Notes: generated from the sequence alone by a model not told the origin. DNA of 64,000 nucleotides from Congeria kusceri (GCA_027627225.1 CM051026.1:9963425-10027424), one strand, 5' to 3'; numbered from the stretch's first letter, positions 37,379 to 48,265 are shown. Made by a program: numbers and translations.

Positions 37379-37728
37379 CTATTGCACTTTGAACACCAGG
37401 ATGTTGTTGTCATTTCGTCCCACAATGATGGAGGCTGTGTGCCTGTTGTAGCAGACTGACACTGGGTTCCCCACTCCATCCCTGCGTGTATCCAGAGTGG
37501 CCAGCTTCTTTCTGCCCTCCCTATCCACCTGTATGATAGTCTGGGACCTGACTCCACAGACCAACACCTGGCCTGCAGGTGTCACATGTACAGCACCTGG
37601 GTATTGTAGTTCAGGGTCCTTCAATGTAGAGAGTACAGACCCATCCCTGGCCAGGGTGAGGAGCTTGTGCTGGGACTGGTTGATGATGTATATCAGATCC
37701 CCAGTGGGACTCACAGCACACCTCCATA
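37379..37728 (-). CDS. Exon 3 of the B-box gene (last NHL-like blades, stop)
   Basis: Acceptor CTGTTTTGCAG precedes TATGGAGG. The joined reading is SWTVWRCAVSPTGDLIYII. It encodes the last blades (LLTLARDGSVLSTL; GAVHVTPAGQVLVCG) and ends NILVFKVQ before the stop at 37379-37381. Confidence 0.85.
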
Positions 37729-40700
37729 CTGCAAAACAGAGTCACATCAAGATATTAAAGTACTTTAAATGTTTAATAATGTTAATACACAAACTGCAGT
37801 GACATCGTATTAGTAATGCGTTGTTAAACAGACAATTACGCATCTTAAAGATCTGCATACAATCCAATAATAATAAATATTTTAGTGTGACAGGAAGGTT
37901 CTGTATCAGTTTATTGCCTAAAAGTTTGACACGTTGACTGGTGAGTTAGAATTGAAGTCTACCACAATTACACAGATGGAAACGATTACACGGTACAGTG
38001 AACATGTACACATGAATGTGTAACTATATGCAGTAATAACAGATTTCCTATACATGTATACATGAATGTGTCAGCTGATGCAACTATGGCATATGCAGTA
38101 TTAATAGATTTTCTATACATGTATACATGATTACTGACATATGTGTTATTCTATAGCTGACACAGGCTGACATATTTATAACATGTACATTATAATAACA
38201 GAAGTTAAGCTTTTACAACAGGAAATATGTTTCAAAACAACATGAAATAAAACTTCTCTTTTGTTCTTCTACACAAGTAACAAAAGCTAGTTGTTATTTA
38301 AACAGTTTTACAAATACAAATCTATTAATTTAACAAATTTCAACTACAACAATTTAAAGTTTATTTACTTCATATAACGTTTCAAAACACGATGAATTAT
38401 GAAAAATAATGCATGTATATTTACTTGAAAACCGCAAAATATAAACATCAGGTCACAGAGTGTGTCATTGATTTACACTCACTGTCTATTTATAGACATG
38501 CCATGAAGTCAGGAGTGACAGTCAAAATGCTTGATTACTCATATATATAAATCAATAATATTGATAATCATTCTTTACCGCTGTTGTAATAATAAATTGA
38601 CACATGTACATTCTACAACTACTTTATGATACATATTTCTAATAATATCCGGATGAACCCGCCATGATTCTAACCTGTCCAACTATCTGATGTATCCTCA
38701 TACAGCTTGCTGACCAGTTTCCCACTCAGTGCGTACTTGTACAGTGCAGTACTATCGGTGACATACAGCTCCCCCTGGTGGAGGGCAATACCTATACAGT
38801 AATGTTGTAACTGAAGCTTTCTGCCTTTCACCAGCTGCCCATTGTTGACTGAGATAAACTGGATCTCATGTGTGTTATCATCACTCACAGTAACAACAAC
38901 TTCACTGTGTGTTATATGACATATGTCCTGTGGATCAGTAGACAAATCACAATGAGTAAGCACCCTGTACTGCTGGTCCAGCAGCTTTAAGTTCTTATTC
39001 CTGTTGTCTACAACAAGGATCTGGCCATCAGGGAGAACACAGACACCTGCGATATCACACTTGGATGAATCACTTGGTATGCTCACATCATACTTAGACT
39101 TTCCTTTAACCCTCAATACTTGGTCTGGGTTTCCCTGCACTGTCAATGCCTGGGTACTGTGTACAATCCTCCCCAGACCTGACAGTTTGGACAAGTACTG
39201 CTCAATGTCACTGTTAGGCTGGAATGTTAGTGAACTTTTAACCTGAACAGAGTTCTCCTTCAAATATGTTTCAGACTGTTGTATTTTGTCGCTACATTTC
39301 TTGCTTGCTATAAAGGAGAGTTCTTTCATGCTCATATCACTGATGTCCTGAATGGCTTCATGCAGTATTTTCAAGTCGTCACGAAGCCTACTGCAGTTGT
39401 TCACATCAGTCTTGAGAGAAGCTTGCAGGCTTGTGAGTGTATTTTTCATTTCCTTCAAAGTGATTTTTTCAATATTGTCTAAAGTGTAATTTATTTTCCT
39501 GCGTGTTTCTTGTATTTTGTGTAATTGTTCATCATATGAACCCTGCAGTGATTTAATGCCGGTCTCCCAATTTGTTTGAAGCTTGTTCATTTGTTCCCGA
39601 ATTGTTTGAAGCTTTACGGCAAACTGCTGCAGGTCAGTTGACTGGGTTTTGCCACACTCAGATATAAGCGTCACTTTGGTGCACTGTCTGTAACAAAATA
39701 CAGTATATTATAATAACGTGCCTAAATTAATTTGGCAGATTTTTCTTAAATATTAAGACAATACTATTATACATATTCTTATTTTAAAGCTTGTGAGATG
39801 GATGGTTTACATTTCAATACAATACTGGTATATTCTGACACTGGATATTTACATGTATTAAACACATAAAATAAAACAAGAAGCACAGGAGTGCCTGTAT
39901 CGCTCCACTGGCTTATTAAGTAAGGACTGTCAGAAGCAAAAGGACCCTGATTTACTATGTAAGAAAAAGAGGTCCCACCCACTGGAGACCTTTTTAAAAA
40001 ATAAATCAAAATGGTTAATTTTGGCAGAGAACTTAATCCAAGCTGTGGTTTCTAACATTAAGATCTTCAAAGCTCAAAATATAACCATATAAAGAAAAAT
40101 GGTCCCACCCCCAGGACTTAAACCATTTGAGCAACTTTGCTAGAGAACCACCCTAGGAACATTTCTGTAAAATAAGTTCAAAATCTAAAAAGTCGATTGT
40201 GACAAAAAGATTTTCCAAAACTTTCAATAAAGACATATAAGGTAAAAAGGCCCCGCCTCCATGGCAGCTAAAACAACAGACCTTAACAGTTTGAGAAACT
40301 TTTGTAGTGAACCACCCAAGGAACAGTGCTGCGAAAATTTATTCAAAGTTTTAAATACAGCCATTTAAGAGAAAATGGCCCCGCCCCCTGGCGACCATGT
40401 TTTTTTTCAATGGAGCGCGACCATTTGGTAAAGGACCTCTCAAGGAACATTTTTCTTAAAGTATCTGAACATCCACCCAGGGGTTAAGGATGAGATGTCA
40501 TTCAAAGATTTATTTATTTATAGCTCTGGTGGCCATTTTGTGCAGCAGACCTGAAACGATTTGAGCGACTTTGAAAGAGGACAATCCAAGAAACATTTGT
40601 GTAAAGTTTCAGAACGTTGGCCAACAGGTTTAGAAGATGATGTCATGTAAAGAAATCATCTACGGACACAAGCACACACAAACGATGGACGAACAGCCAC

Positions 40701-41464
40701 AGCGTAAGTTCGCTGGCCTTTGGCCAAGAAGCTTAAAATGAATATGCCAGCATTGAAATAAAGGGTCCTGTTTGCAAAGTAATGAAGATAACACAATAAT
40801 GGAATGGTAATAACTTAACATTTCTATATCAGATACAATAGTTACAGGCTCAACCCTGGATGTGAAGCCGCTATTGATCTTATCATTCAGGTCGTCAGTT
40901 TACCTTTTAAACATTGGTATCCAGGTAAAACATGGAAGTTTAAAACTGCATCTTTTCTGTTATATAAATATATTGGTTTCTCAAGCCACAAGTTTCTATA
41001 TTGTCCTCAACTTAATTTTTGCTAATAATAATTATCAGACTGAATCATATTAGTCTAAAACGATAATTGTCTAATAATAAAGATAATTGTTATGTGAACA
41101 ATAATTTTAACAAAAATGTCTTATGATACCTGTGATTAAGTAGAACACAATTTGAGCAGCAAAGTTGTCCGTGGTCTTTACAGAACATTTTCAATTTTTC
41201 ATCTTTGTGAAGTTCGCATTTCAACAGAAAATCCTCCACCTTCTTTGAAGCTGGCCATTTCTTCATATCTCCCCTTCCATAAGGGGAATGAGTTTTAAAC
41301 AACTGACCATGATGATGAATACATTGTCCACAGTAAAACTTCAAACATGTTTCACAGTAAAATTCTGCGACTACCTCAATAGATTGGTCTTCGCAGGTCG
41401 AACAACAAAAATCTTTAAATTCATCTGACCCTTTAGCAACAGAAAACATAGAAAATGTCGCCAT
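37379..41464 (-). CDS. B-box zinc finger / coiled-coil / NHL-like protein, three exons, 565 aa
   Basis: This is a TRIM-like protein without a RING domain. Exons are 41464-41130, 39687-38675 and 37728-37379, with GT-AG introns; the phases join to a 1698-base CDS. B-box 1 uses C20/C21, C24, C37, C40, C45, C48 and H51/H59. B-box 2 uses C83, H86, C95, C103, C106 and H111. A coiled coil spans about 120-260, and a beta-propeller-like NHL region runs from about 290 to the end (VLPDGQILVVDNRNKNLKLL and similar). Such proteins are known as RNA- or protein-binding TRIM relatives, often innate-immunity linked; lacking RING, ubiquitin-ligase activity is not expected. I recall near relatives as a large Dreissena family. 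The specific role is unknown. Confidence 0.85.
37729..38674 (-). other. Intron 2 of the B-box gene
   Basis: GT-AG intron of 946 bp. It holds a diverged two-copy repeat with TATACATGTATACATGA blocks at about 38010-38130 and is otherwise AT-rich. Confidence 0.7.
38675..39687 (-). CDS. Exon 2 of the B-box gene (coiled coil and first NHL-like blades)
   Basis: Acceptor TTTTGTTACAG precedes the exon and donor GTTAGA follows it. It encodes the coiled coil (residues about 120-260, for example LQTIREQMNKLQTNWETGI) and then the linker QVLRVKGKSKYDVSIPSD. NHL-like blades follow (DIAGVCVLPDGQILVVDNRN; GIALHQGELYVTDSTALYKY). Confidence 0.85.
39881..40735 (+). repeat. Dispersed repeat inside intron 1
   Basis: Begins AACAAGAAGCACAGGAGTGC and CTGTATCGCTCC, where GCACAGG and CCTGT form a hairpin. 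It contains several diverged units with ATGGTCCCRCCCCC, a TTTGAGCAACTTTG block and a GGAACATTTCTGTAA block. It ends ACGATGGACGAACAGCCACAG with GCTGGCCTTTGGCCAAGAAG. The layout (hairpin leader, tandem core, GACGGACGA-type end) parallels the repeats at 49112, 60433 and 62102. It occupies most of the 1.44-kb intron. Confidence 0.65.
41130..41464 (-). CDS. Exon 1 of the B-box gene (both zinc fingers)
   Basis: Opens at ATG 41464 (MATFSMFSVAKGSDEF) and ends CTTAATCACAG before the donor GTATCA, leaving two bases of an Arg codon. Splicing to exon 2 gives LNHRQCTKVTLISE, completing the second B-box. It encodes both zinc-binding B-boxes. Confidence 0.85.
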
Positions 41465-41688
41465 TTTGCTAACTGACTTTCAACAAACAAACGTTTTAAC
41501 TTAAATTCAGCTGAAATATTAATGTCCCAGTATCTCGTTTAAAATAAATTAATAGTCCAGAAAACACACATTAAATGTTAATGTCAATAGTCAAGCAATC
41601 ACAAATTTCCAACTGAACAAAAACCAAGATAACCTTCAAATGACGCTCAGTGGACTGATACAAGTAAACAGTGTAACTGTGTAAACTG

Positions 41689-41712
41689 TCACGTGAGTAT
41701 TAGGTCACGTGA
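41689..41712. promoter_or_regulatory. Paired TCACGTGA E-box palindromes upstream of the B-box gene
   Basis: Two identical copies, 41689-41696 and 41705-41712, sit in the direct repeat GTCACGTGAGTATTNGG, 225-248 bp upstream of the ATG at 41464. TCACGTGA is the core bound by bHLH-zipper factors of the USF/MITF/TFEB type. A role in this promoter is inference, because the transcription start is unknown. Confidence 0.4.
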
Positions 41713-42310
41713 GTATTGGGTTACATTAAACTTTACACTGTGCCAAAGAAGGTTTGTAGCTGAATAGTAGGTTACAATAAACTAGTTTTTATCACACAGA
41801 CCAAATGCAGCTGGTTTAAACGTGTACTGATTAATGTCTATAGAATGTGTATTACCGGTATGTACGAGATTTCCCACACTGATTATTTTATCACAGTTGT
41901 CACTTCCTTTTGCCAAAACAGCATACTGACAGGATTTATGTTTTTTAGTGATTTTAAAACAATTGCACTGTTTAAATCTTGCTATATAATTCAATCTTCA
42001 ATAATGAATATCTAAGGGAGACAACTCCTGTCCTGAAACACTTTAATTGTCTGACCCATATTAATGACATACTGTCAGTATCAAATGTAAATTCCAACTG
42101 ATTCTGTGATGACTAACAATCAAACTTCAAATAAAAAGTCTAAGGCAGCAACTGTAAAAAATAAAAAGTATATATTTACCATTTTTACAAGATCAACTTC
42201 ATTGGAAAGAATCTGAACAAATAATTAAGCCCATTTTTCAAGTTTTTCAACTTCCTTGTAGTGTTTTCAGAGAACAGGTTGTTTAAAGCAAAATGTTCAA
42301 AATGAATGAC
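41713..42310. other. Gene-free gap
   Basis: AT-rich sequence between the B-box gene's upstream region and a palindromic repeat. Nothing could be supported in it. Confidence 0.5.
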
Positions 42311-42593
42311 AATTCTAACATGACTTGTGCAGTTTTCTATAGACAAAGAACAAAATTCAACGTTGTTTAACTACCAATAAACAACCCCCGAAAATACTTC
42401 AGAAACTGTAAAATATTGTTTGCATTGTAATTGCAAAAACAAAGTTTTTAGGTCATGTTACAATTGAAATAACTTTCGCATTATCGTCGTTTATCGGCTA
42501 AAAAACACTAACAGCCTTGTGGTTTAATTCATAAGCATCAGAACACAAAATAGGTGTTTATTAGACAATGAACAACTCTAAATGCAAAAATTG
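42311..42593. repeat. Copy 4 of nested-palindrome CCAAT family
   Basis: Blocks are TTCTAACATGACTTGTGCAG, CTATAGACAAAGAACAAAAT, AACTACCAATAAACAACC, GTTACAATTGAAATAACTTT, TCGTTTATCGGC, GTGGTTTAATTCATAAGCAT and GTGTTTATTAGACAATGAAC. It is diverged and ends exactly where the poly(T) of the L1/Tx1-like element starts, so the LINE may have inserted at or in this copy. Confidence 0.6.
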
Positions 42594-45500
42594 TTTTTTT
42601 TTTTTTTTTTTTTTTTGTAACTTCTGTTTATTTGCATTTTAAGTGTACAATCGCATATATGCATACACCTTTACACACAAAATACAGTATATTGAATTGT
42701 ACATGCAATACATGCAAATAGCATTAGTAACTAAGTAAAAAACTTTTTTTAACAAATGATGGAAAGGGAAAATATGATTAAACATGCATACATGCATAAA
42801 GCAATGTTAGCAAAATGAAGTATCATACAGACCGTTACATTTTTAAATGTACAAGAAACGCAAAAAGGCAAAAAAAATATGAGCAAAAAGCATATATAAG
42901 GTACTTTTCTATTGGCAATTAATAATTACATATTTAAGGAAATATCACTTCTTTTTCCTTTTCTCGATTCTATAGAAATTTTCACTCAATGTTATGTTCC
43001 ACAAAAATATTTGGTTCACATATTAATTTTACCAGCGACCAACCCTTCGTTTCCTTTTCTGTGAGTTTAAATGAATTGTATATTTTGTAGGTAAAAGTTA
43101 AACTATTTATAAGACCTGTATAGTTTGGTATTATGTTACCTTTTTTACACGTAAATATGTATTTTTTAACTTCGAGGCAAAGTATGTTTAGATTTTGCTT
43201 GTTTTTGTCTGAATTACCTAACATCAATGTTTTGTAATCAATTTCTGTCGTATAACTTCTATTATTTAACAGAGATTCGTTTAATTTCTTGATCAAGCAT
43301 TGGACATTTTTGCAAAACCAGAAAAGGTGACGAATCGTTTCTTCGAATTCATGGCAAAAAGTACACATATTATCATTTACCAGTTTCATTTTATACATAA
43401 GGGAGTTTGTACCCAATATATTATAAATAATTCTCGTTTGAAACCACTGTATGTAACTATCACGTGTTATGTCAAAAACTATTTTGAAAATATGTTTCCA
43501 TTCCTCGTTAGTAGTAACAAAGTCAGTCCATTTGCTTTTACAAACGGGTTCAATTTTAGTTTGGATAAAACAGTTATATATTGTCTTATCTTTGCTGTCC
43601 AGGCATATAAAATATTTTGTATAGCATGACAGAGACGGGCCGTATTTTAAAACATCATTGAAGTTAAAATGTATATTTACTTTCCGAAAAAATAATTTTA
43701 TTGTTTTAACTAATCCCTCATATTGGAGGAAATTAATAGGTTTCCCCGTTATACTTTCCATTTGAAATTTTGTTAAAAAAATTGTTGAATCAATGACAAT
43801 ATCTCTCACAAATCGTATGCCTCTATCGTACAGTGCTTTTAAAAACAGGGGTTCATTACCAACGGTAAAATTGTCATTATAAAATAATGGCATGCTAAGA
43901 ACATGTTCAACATCAATAATTTTTAACACATCTAGAAATTGTTCATAACACGTAAATACCTCATGCCAGAAATAATTTTTAACAGCGCTCTTAATTATAG
44001 CAATATATTGTTTTCCAGTGTTGAAGAGTTTACATACATCAATAATAGACCTCATAAGAATAACACATTTGCTTTCTGAACATGTATGTAATTTTCTAAT
44101 CCATGACACTTTAATTTTTTTACAATAAGCAAAGATGTCTACCATTTGTAATCCACCATTTTCGTAGCTTTGTGTAAGGGTCGAACTCTTAATTTTGTAA
44201 GGCGCATCATCCCACACAAAGTCGAATAACATTTTATTCAATTTATCAAGAATATCTCTTTTTGGAGTAGGTATTGCAAAGAAACAATGAGTACAAAGAG
44301 GTAGTATAAGTGATTTAACAATGGTAATTCTACCAATAGGTGTTAGTTTTCTCTTTTTCCATTGGTTAATAATATTACTAGTTTTAATAAATTTGTCGGA
44401 AAAGTTTAAATCAACAATCAGATTGAGATCGACATCAAAAATGATTCCCAACAATTTAAATCTTGTTGTTTCCCATGTTAGTTTGTATTTTGTTTTAATC
44501 GCTCGGGTGCTGTACTTTAAAGATCCTATCCAAATTACATTAGTTTTATCGAAGTTTACATTTAATCCGGAAAAGTATGCAAAATCTTGGAGTGTGTCTA
44601 GAGCGGAATTTAAAGAATTTTCAGAACCATCCAACAATAAAGAAGTATCGTCTGCAAACTGAGAAATTTTGTATTCTATGCCGTTAATACATATTCCTTT
44701 TATATTATTATTATTCTTAATTTTGATTGCTAAAATCTCTGCACATAGAATAAAAATATATGGTGAAATCGGGTCTCCCTGTCTACAGCCGCGGCCTACT
44801 GTGAAGTTATCGGACAAAAATCCGTTTAACTGAACACATGTCCGAGTATCCTTTAGAAAAATCGATACCCAACGCTTAAAGCTTGGTCCAAAATTAAAAA
44901 AGTCCAACGTTTTTTCAATGCAATCGAATGACAAGGTATCGAAGGCCTTTTCAAAGTCTATCATCATTATTAAGCCCGGTATTTTATTGTTTTCAGTATA
45001 ATTCATTATGTCGTATATGAGGCGGGTATTTTCTCCAATGTATCTACCTGCAACAAAACCAGTTTGATCCCTCGATATAAGATTTTGTAAAAGAGGTTTC
45101 AGTCTGTTTGCAATTGATCCAGAAGCTAGTTTATAGACGGTATTAAGAAGCGTAATAGGTCTCCAATTTTTTAAGAACTGTCTCGGTTTGTTATCTTTTG
45201 GTATACACGTTATAATGCCCTGTTTTTGAGTTATTGAAAATGAATTATTTGCATATGCAAAATTAATACTTCTCATAACAAAAACACCAATTCTATTCCA
45301 GAAGACTTTAAAGAAATTTGTTGTAAAACCGTCCGATCCTGGGCTTTTATCATTCTTCATATATTTTAGAGTATTTGTTATCTCTTCATATTTTAACAAA
45401 CCTTCAATTTCGATTGATTGTGCTGAACTTACTTTATTTATATTAATATTTTGTAAATCATTTAGTATATAGTTTTCTTTTGGCTCAACTTTTTCATATA

Positions 45501-46788
45501 GTTTTTTGTAAAAATCACACGTTTCCTTTAAAATGTCAGATTGATGATATATTATCTCCCCGTCTTCTTTTTGAATAAAAGGTATGTTCTTATTAACGTA
45601 ATGTTGCTTTTCAAGTGAGCAAAAATATTTTGTATTTTTTTCGCCTTCTTCAATCCACTGACCTTTGAATCGGATAATATACCCTTTAAGTTTAGCATCT
45701 CTTATGCTGTTTAATTCCGCATTTAGTTGTGCAAGTGTTTCTTTGTTTGATTCATTAAGGTTTTGTTCTAGAAATTCAATTTCATTTAACAATCGTTGTT
45801 CGTTTGATTTTGTTTGTTTATTTTTAAAACTCGAATAAGAAATAGTTTTTCCCCTTATTTCCATTAATAAAGTTTCCAAGAAAAGCTGATCATTTATTGT
45901 AAAACATAGTTCATTATTATTTATTGTATGAATATTTTCTACGTTATATATTGGCAGACAGTACTGTTTTTTAATTTCTTCAATTTTACTATTTATACAG
46001 GTTAAGTAATCAATATCATGCAACAGAGAGTTATTAAACTTCCAAAGACCTTTACCATGATCAATATGATGAAAATCCAATGAAATATCAACAATAGAGT
46101 GGTCAGTTTTAATACCTGTTCTGATATTTGATGTTTTTAAAAAGTTGAGCATGTTTGGAGTAATTAAAAAGAAATCCAATCTTGCTTGTTGCAATGGGTT
46201 AGTACGTCGCCATGTAAAGCGGACACAATTTTCATGTAATTCCCTAAAGGTATCTTTTAGATTTCTCGTTGCAATTTCCTTTAAAATAAAGTTCCTGGAG
46301 TTTATGTTATTATTTAAATTTTTATAGTTACTATAATCTAGTTGTTGATCTAGTACCAAGTTAAAATCCCCACACAAAATAAAATCTTCATTTCCAAATT
46401 CATCAATAATGTTAAAAACAGTTTCATAAAAGTGTTGACTATCTAAATTTGGACCATAAATGGTAATTAACGATAATTTTGTTTCACCAATAGAAATATC
46501 TAATCCTAATAAGTTTCCAATTTCATCATGTTTTATGTTATGGACTTTTAAAGCAATATTTTTTTTGATTAAGATTGCACAACCTCTGGCATTTGATTTT
46601 CCATGACTAAAAAAGCATTGCCCATCCCAGCTTGAGTTTATTTCTTTTTCTAATTGCTTGGGCCAGTGTGTGTCTTGTAAACAATAAATATGATATTCCT
46701 TATTTTTAAGAAAATGTAGGACATCAGTTCTTTTCTTATGACAATAAAGGCCGCGGCAGTTCAGGGAGGCAATTTTTACAGAGCTCAT
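42594..46788 (-). mobile_element. L1/Tx1-like non-LTR retrotransposon with poly(A) tail
   Basis: Read on the minus strand, the element has an intact ORF2 (46788-42982), a 388-base 3' UTR and a 23-base poly(A) (plus-strand T run 42594-42616). No ORF1 with RRM or zinc-knuckle features was found upstream in 46789-48100, so the copy is either 5'-truncated before ORF2 or lacks ORF1. The 5' boundary is unresolved and no target-site duplication was confirmed by eye. Confidence 0.85.
42982..46788 (-). CDS. L1/Tx1-like ORF2 protein, intact, 1268 aa
   Basis: A single open frame encodes an endonuclease and reverse transcriptase. The APE-type endonuclease (1-240) has SLNCRGL near 8, LQDTHW near 37, IYGPN, GDFN near 141, RLDFFLI and TDHSIV near 228. 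The usual catalytic Glu of LQETH is Asp here, which may be a family trait. The RT (about 480-770) has LKNWRPITLLN, MMIDFEKAFDTLS, GCRQGDPISPYIF and FADD near 712, followed by thumb-like sequence. The C-terminal third contains a Cys/His knuckle (CTFCHEFEETIRHLFWFC). The length fits Tx1-type ORF2. Having no stop or frameshift suggests a young, perhaps competent copy. Confidence 0.95.
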   Translation of the reverse strand: MSSVKIASLNCRGLYCHKKRTDVLHFLKNKEYHIYCLQDTHWPKQLEKEINSSWDGQCFFSHGKSNARGCAILIKKNIALKVHNIKHDEIGNLLGLDISIGETKLSLITIYGPNLDSQHFYETVFNIIDEFGNEDFILCGDFNLVLDQQLDYSNYKNLNNNINSRNFILKEIATRNLKDTFRELHENCVRFTWRRTNPLQQARLDFFLITPNMLNFLKTSNIRTGIKTDHSIVDISLDFHHIDHGKGLWKFNNSLLHDIDYLTCINSKIEEIKKQYCLPIYNVENIHTINNNELCFTINDQLFLETLLMEIRGKTISYSSFKNKQTKSNEQRLLNEIEFLEQNLNESNKETLAQLNAELNSIRDAKLKGYIIRFKGQWIEEGEKNTKYFCSLEKQHYVNKNIPFIQKEDGEIIYHQSDILKETCDFYKKLYEKVEPKENYILNDLQNININKVSSAQSIEIEGLLKYEEITNTLKYMKNDKSPGSDGFTTNFFKVFWNRIGVFVMRSINFAYANNSFSITQKQGIITCIPKDNKPRQFLKNWRPITLLNTVYKLASGSIANRLKPLLQNLISRDQTGFVAGRYIGENTRLIYDIMNYTENNKIPGLIMMIDFEKAFDTLSFDCIEKTLDFFNFGPSFKRWVSIFLKDTRTCVQLNGFLSDNFTVGRGCRQGDPISPYIFILCAEILAIKIKNNNNIKGICINGIEYKISQFADDTSLLLDGSENSLNSALDTLQDFAYFSGLNVNFDKTNVIWIGSLKYSTRAIKTKYKLTWETTRFKLLGIIFDVDLNLIVDLNFSDKFIKTSNIINQWKKRKLTPIGRITIVKSLILPLCTHCFFAIPTPKRDILDKLNKMLFDFVWDDAPYKIKSSTLTQSYENGGLQMVDIFAYCKKIKVSWIRKLHTCSESKCVILMRSIIDVCKLFNTGKQYIAIIKSAVKNYFWHEVFTCYEQFLDVLKIIDVEHVLSMPLFYNDNFTVGNEPLFLKALYDRGIRFVRDIVIDSTIFLTKFQMESITGKPINFLQYEGLVKTIKLFFRKVNIHFNFNDVLKYGPSLSCYTKYFICLDSKDKTIYNCFIQTKIEPVCKSKWTDFVTTNEEWKHIFKIVFDITRDSYIQWFQTRIIYNILGTNSLMYKMKLVNDNMCTFCHEFEETIRHLFWFCKNVQCLIKKLNESLLNNRSYTTEIDYKTLMLGNSDKNKQNLNILCLEVKKYIFTCKKGNIIPNYTGLINSLTFTYKIYNSFKLTEKETKGWSLVKLICEPNIFVEHNIE

Positions 46789-47540
46789 ATAATTTCAAGA
46801 TATAGCAACAGAATACAGCAGAATAAATCTCCAATAAATAAATTAATATACAGGTATGTGGAACATATTTTGAGTGGCTTACACACAAGAACAAATGTTT
46901 TGTGGAAGTAGTGACAAAACCTACGTAAAAAAGTATACTTAGAATAAGTTACCATCATATGCATCAAAAAACAAAAAGAATACAAAAGTAAACACACACA
47001 AGTAAGTAAATATTTACATTTGTACTGAGTAGAATATTCAGAACAACAAGTTCTCGGTCTCATGACAGTTATAATGTGTTCTACAGTTTTATAGGTCACA
47101 ATATAAAGTGGATTTTTTAAATATTTTCCCCTATTAGACACCTTCAATATGTTTATATACATATTACAAGAGTTTAGACACAATAATGTATGGAAGAATT
47201 GAAAGTGTTTGAGGGGTCATTATTTGAAAAAGTTTTGATAAGAAGCACTACAATAACACCTAAACTGGGTGCGAACAGCGAAATAATTTAGGTGTTGGAA
47301 TGCTTGGCAGATATTGTGCTATCAAGATATTAAATTAGTATGATTTAAACTTAAGTTTCCAATCTCAAAGGAAAGACTATTAAAGTAAGTTGGTAGTATA
47401 CAAATACAGATAAATATAAGTTGAAGTTTTGACATTTAAAATTATAAACGAACCCGGGTATACCCTATTAACAAAAATAAACAACCAAAAAAGACACACT
47501 TCTCATTTACTTGTTAAAATAACTTGTACTATTTGTTTGT
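46789..47540. other. Gene-free gap upstream of the L1/Tx1-like ORF
   Basis: Contains a 132-codon minus-strand frame (47183-46785) whose TGA overlaps the ORF2 ATG as ATGA. Its Cys/Tyr/Phe-rich composition and lack of any ORF1 motif make it a likely chance frame. It may be partly 5' UTR of the retrotransposon. Confidence 0.4.
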
Positions 47541-47542
47541 TT

Positions 47543-47985
47543 TTAAACATTATTTCCAGACTATCTATAAGTGCATAATACGTCGAACATAAAAAACGTG
47601 CTAACCTACCATACTTTTCAGTTTATATCGTCATAAAATTATACATATTTTGCTAATTAAAGTTGACAAAATAAATAAATTGTTTAGGTTAATAAAGTAA
47701 CAATGCATAACAATGCAGTAAGAATTAAATCAATAATCAGTTCCGGCGTATACATGTAAACTATTTTTTGAAAAATATTTAAAGGCTATTTATAGTGCAT
47801 AAGCCATAGAAATATTAGAAACATGTACACATACCATATTCTACATTTTATGTCGTCATAATATTAATATATTTGTGCTTATTAAAATATCTTAATTGTT
47901 TAAGTTAATAAAATAACAACGTATAACTATACCGCAAGAATTAAATCAATACACTGTTCCTGTATTTACGTGTATATGCAATGTT
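47543..47985. repeat. Diverged tandem duplication, 2 x ~222 bp
   Basis: The markers CTATNTATAGTGCATAA, ATATCGTCATAA or ATGTCGTCATAA, TTGTTTAGGTTAATAAA and GAATTAAATCAAT recur in the same order 216-225 bases apart. The copies are clearly diverged. Confidence 0.7.
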
Positions 47986-48102
47986 AAGCGACGTTTATTT
48001 ATCAAACTATTCCTGCTTTTGATAACATTATAAATAGCAACCATTTTAAGGTTTTATAACGAAAATTGTAGGTTTAGCTATTCTTTATGAATGGATAGAC
48101 TT

Positions 48103-48103
<1 letters not shown>

Positions 48104-48164
<61 letters not shown>

Positions 48165-48265
48165 TGCGTGTGTGTGTGTGTGTGTGCGTGTGTGTGGAAG
48201 TGTGTGTGTGCGCGCGCGCGTGTGTGCGTGTGTGCGAGTGTGTGTGTGTGCACGTGCTTGCGTGC
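48104..48265. repeat. (TG)n / (CGTG)n microsatellite
   Basis: A long alternating purine-pyrimidine tract of TG with CGTG, CGCG and a few breaks. Open frames reading Cys-Val or His-Thr repeats are artefacts of this tract. Confidence 0.95.

Noticed and set aside
37497..37802. 101-codon plus-strand frame
   Set aside because: Antisense of exon 3 of the B-box gene.
46785..47183. 132-codon frame overlapping the L1/Tx1 ORF2 start as ATGA
   Set aside because: The overlap resembles coupled translation, but the sequence has no coiled coil, RRM or zinc knuckle expected of ORF1 and has AT-driven Cys/Tyr/Phe composition.
47543..47985. A pair of LTRs
   Set aside because: The two copies are adjacent, with no internal coding region, no TG...CA ends and no primer-binding site.
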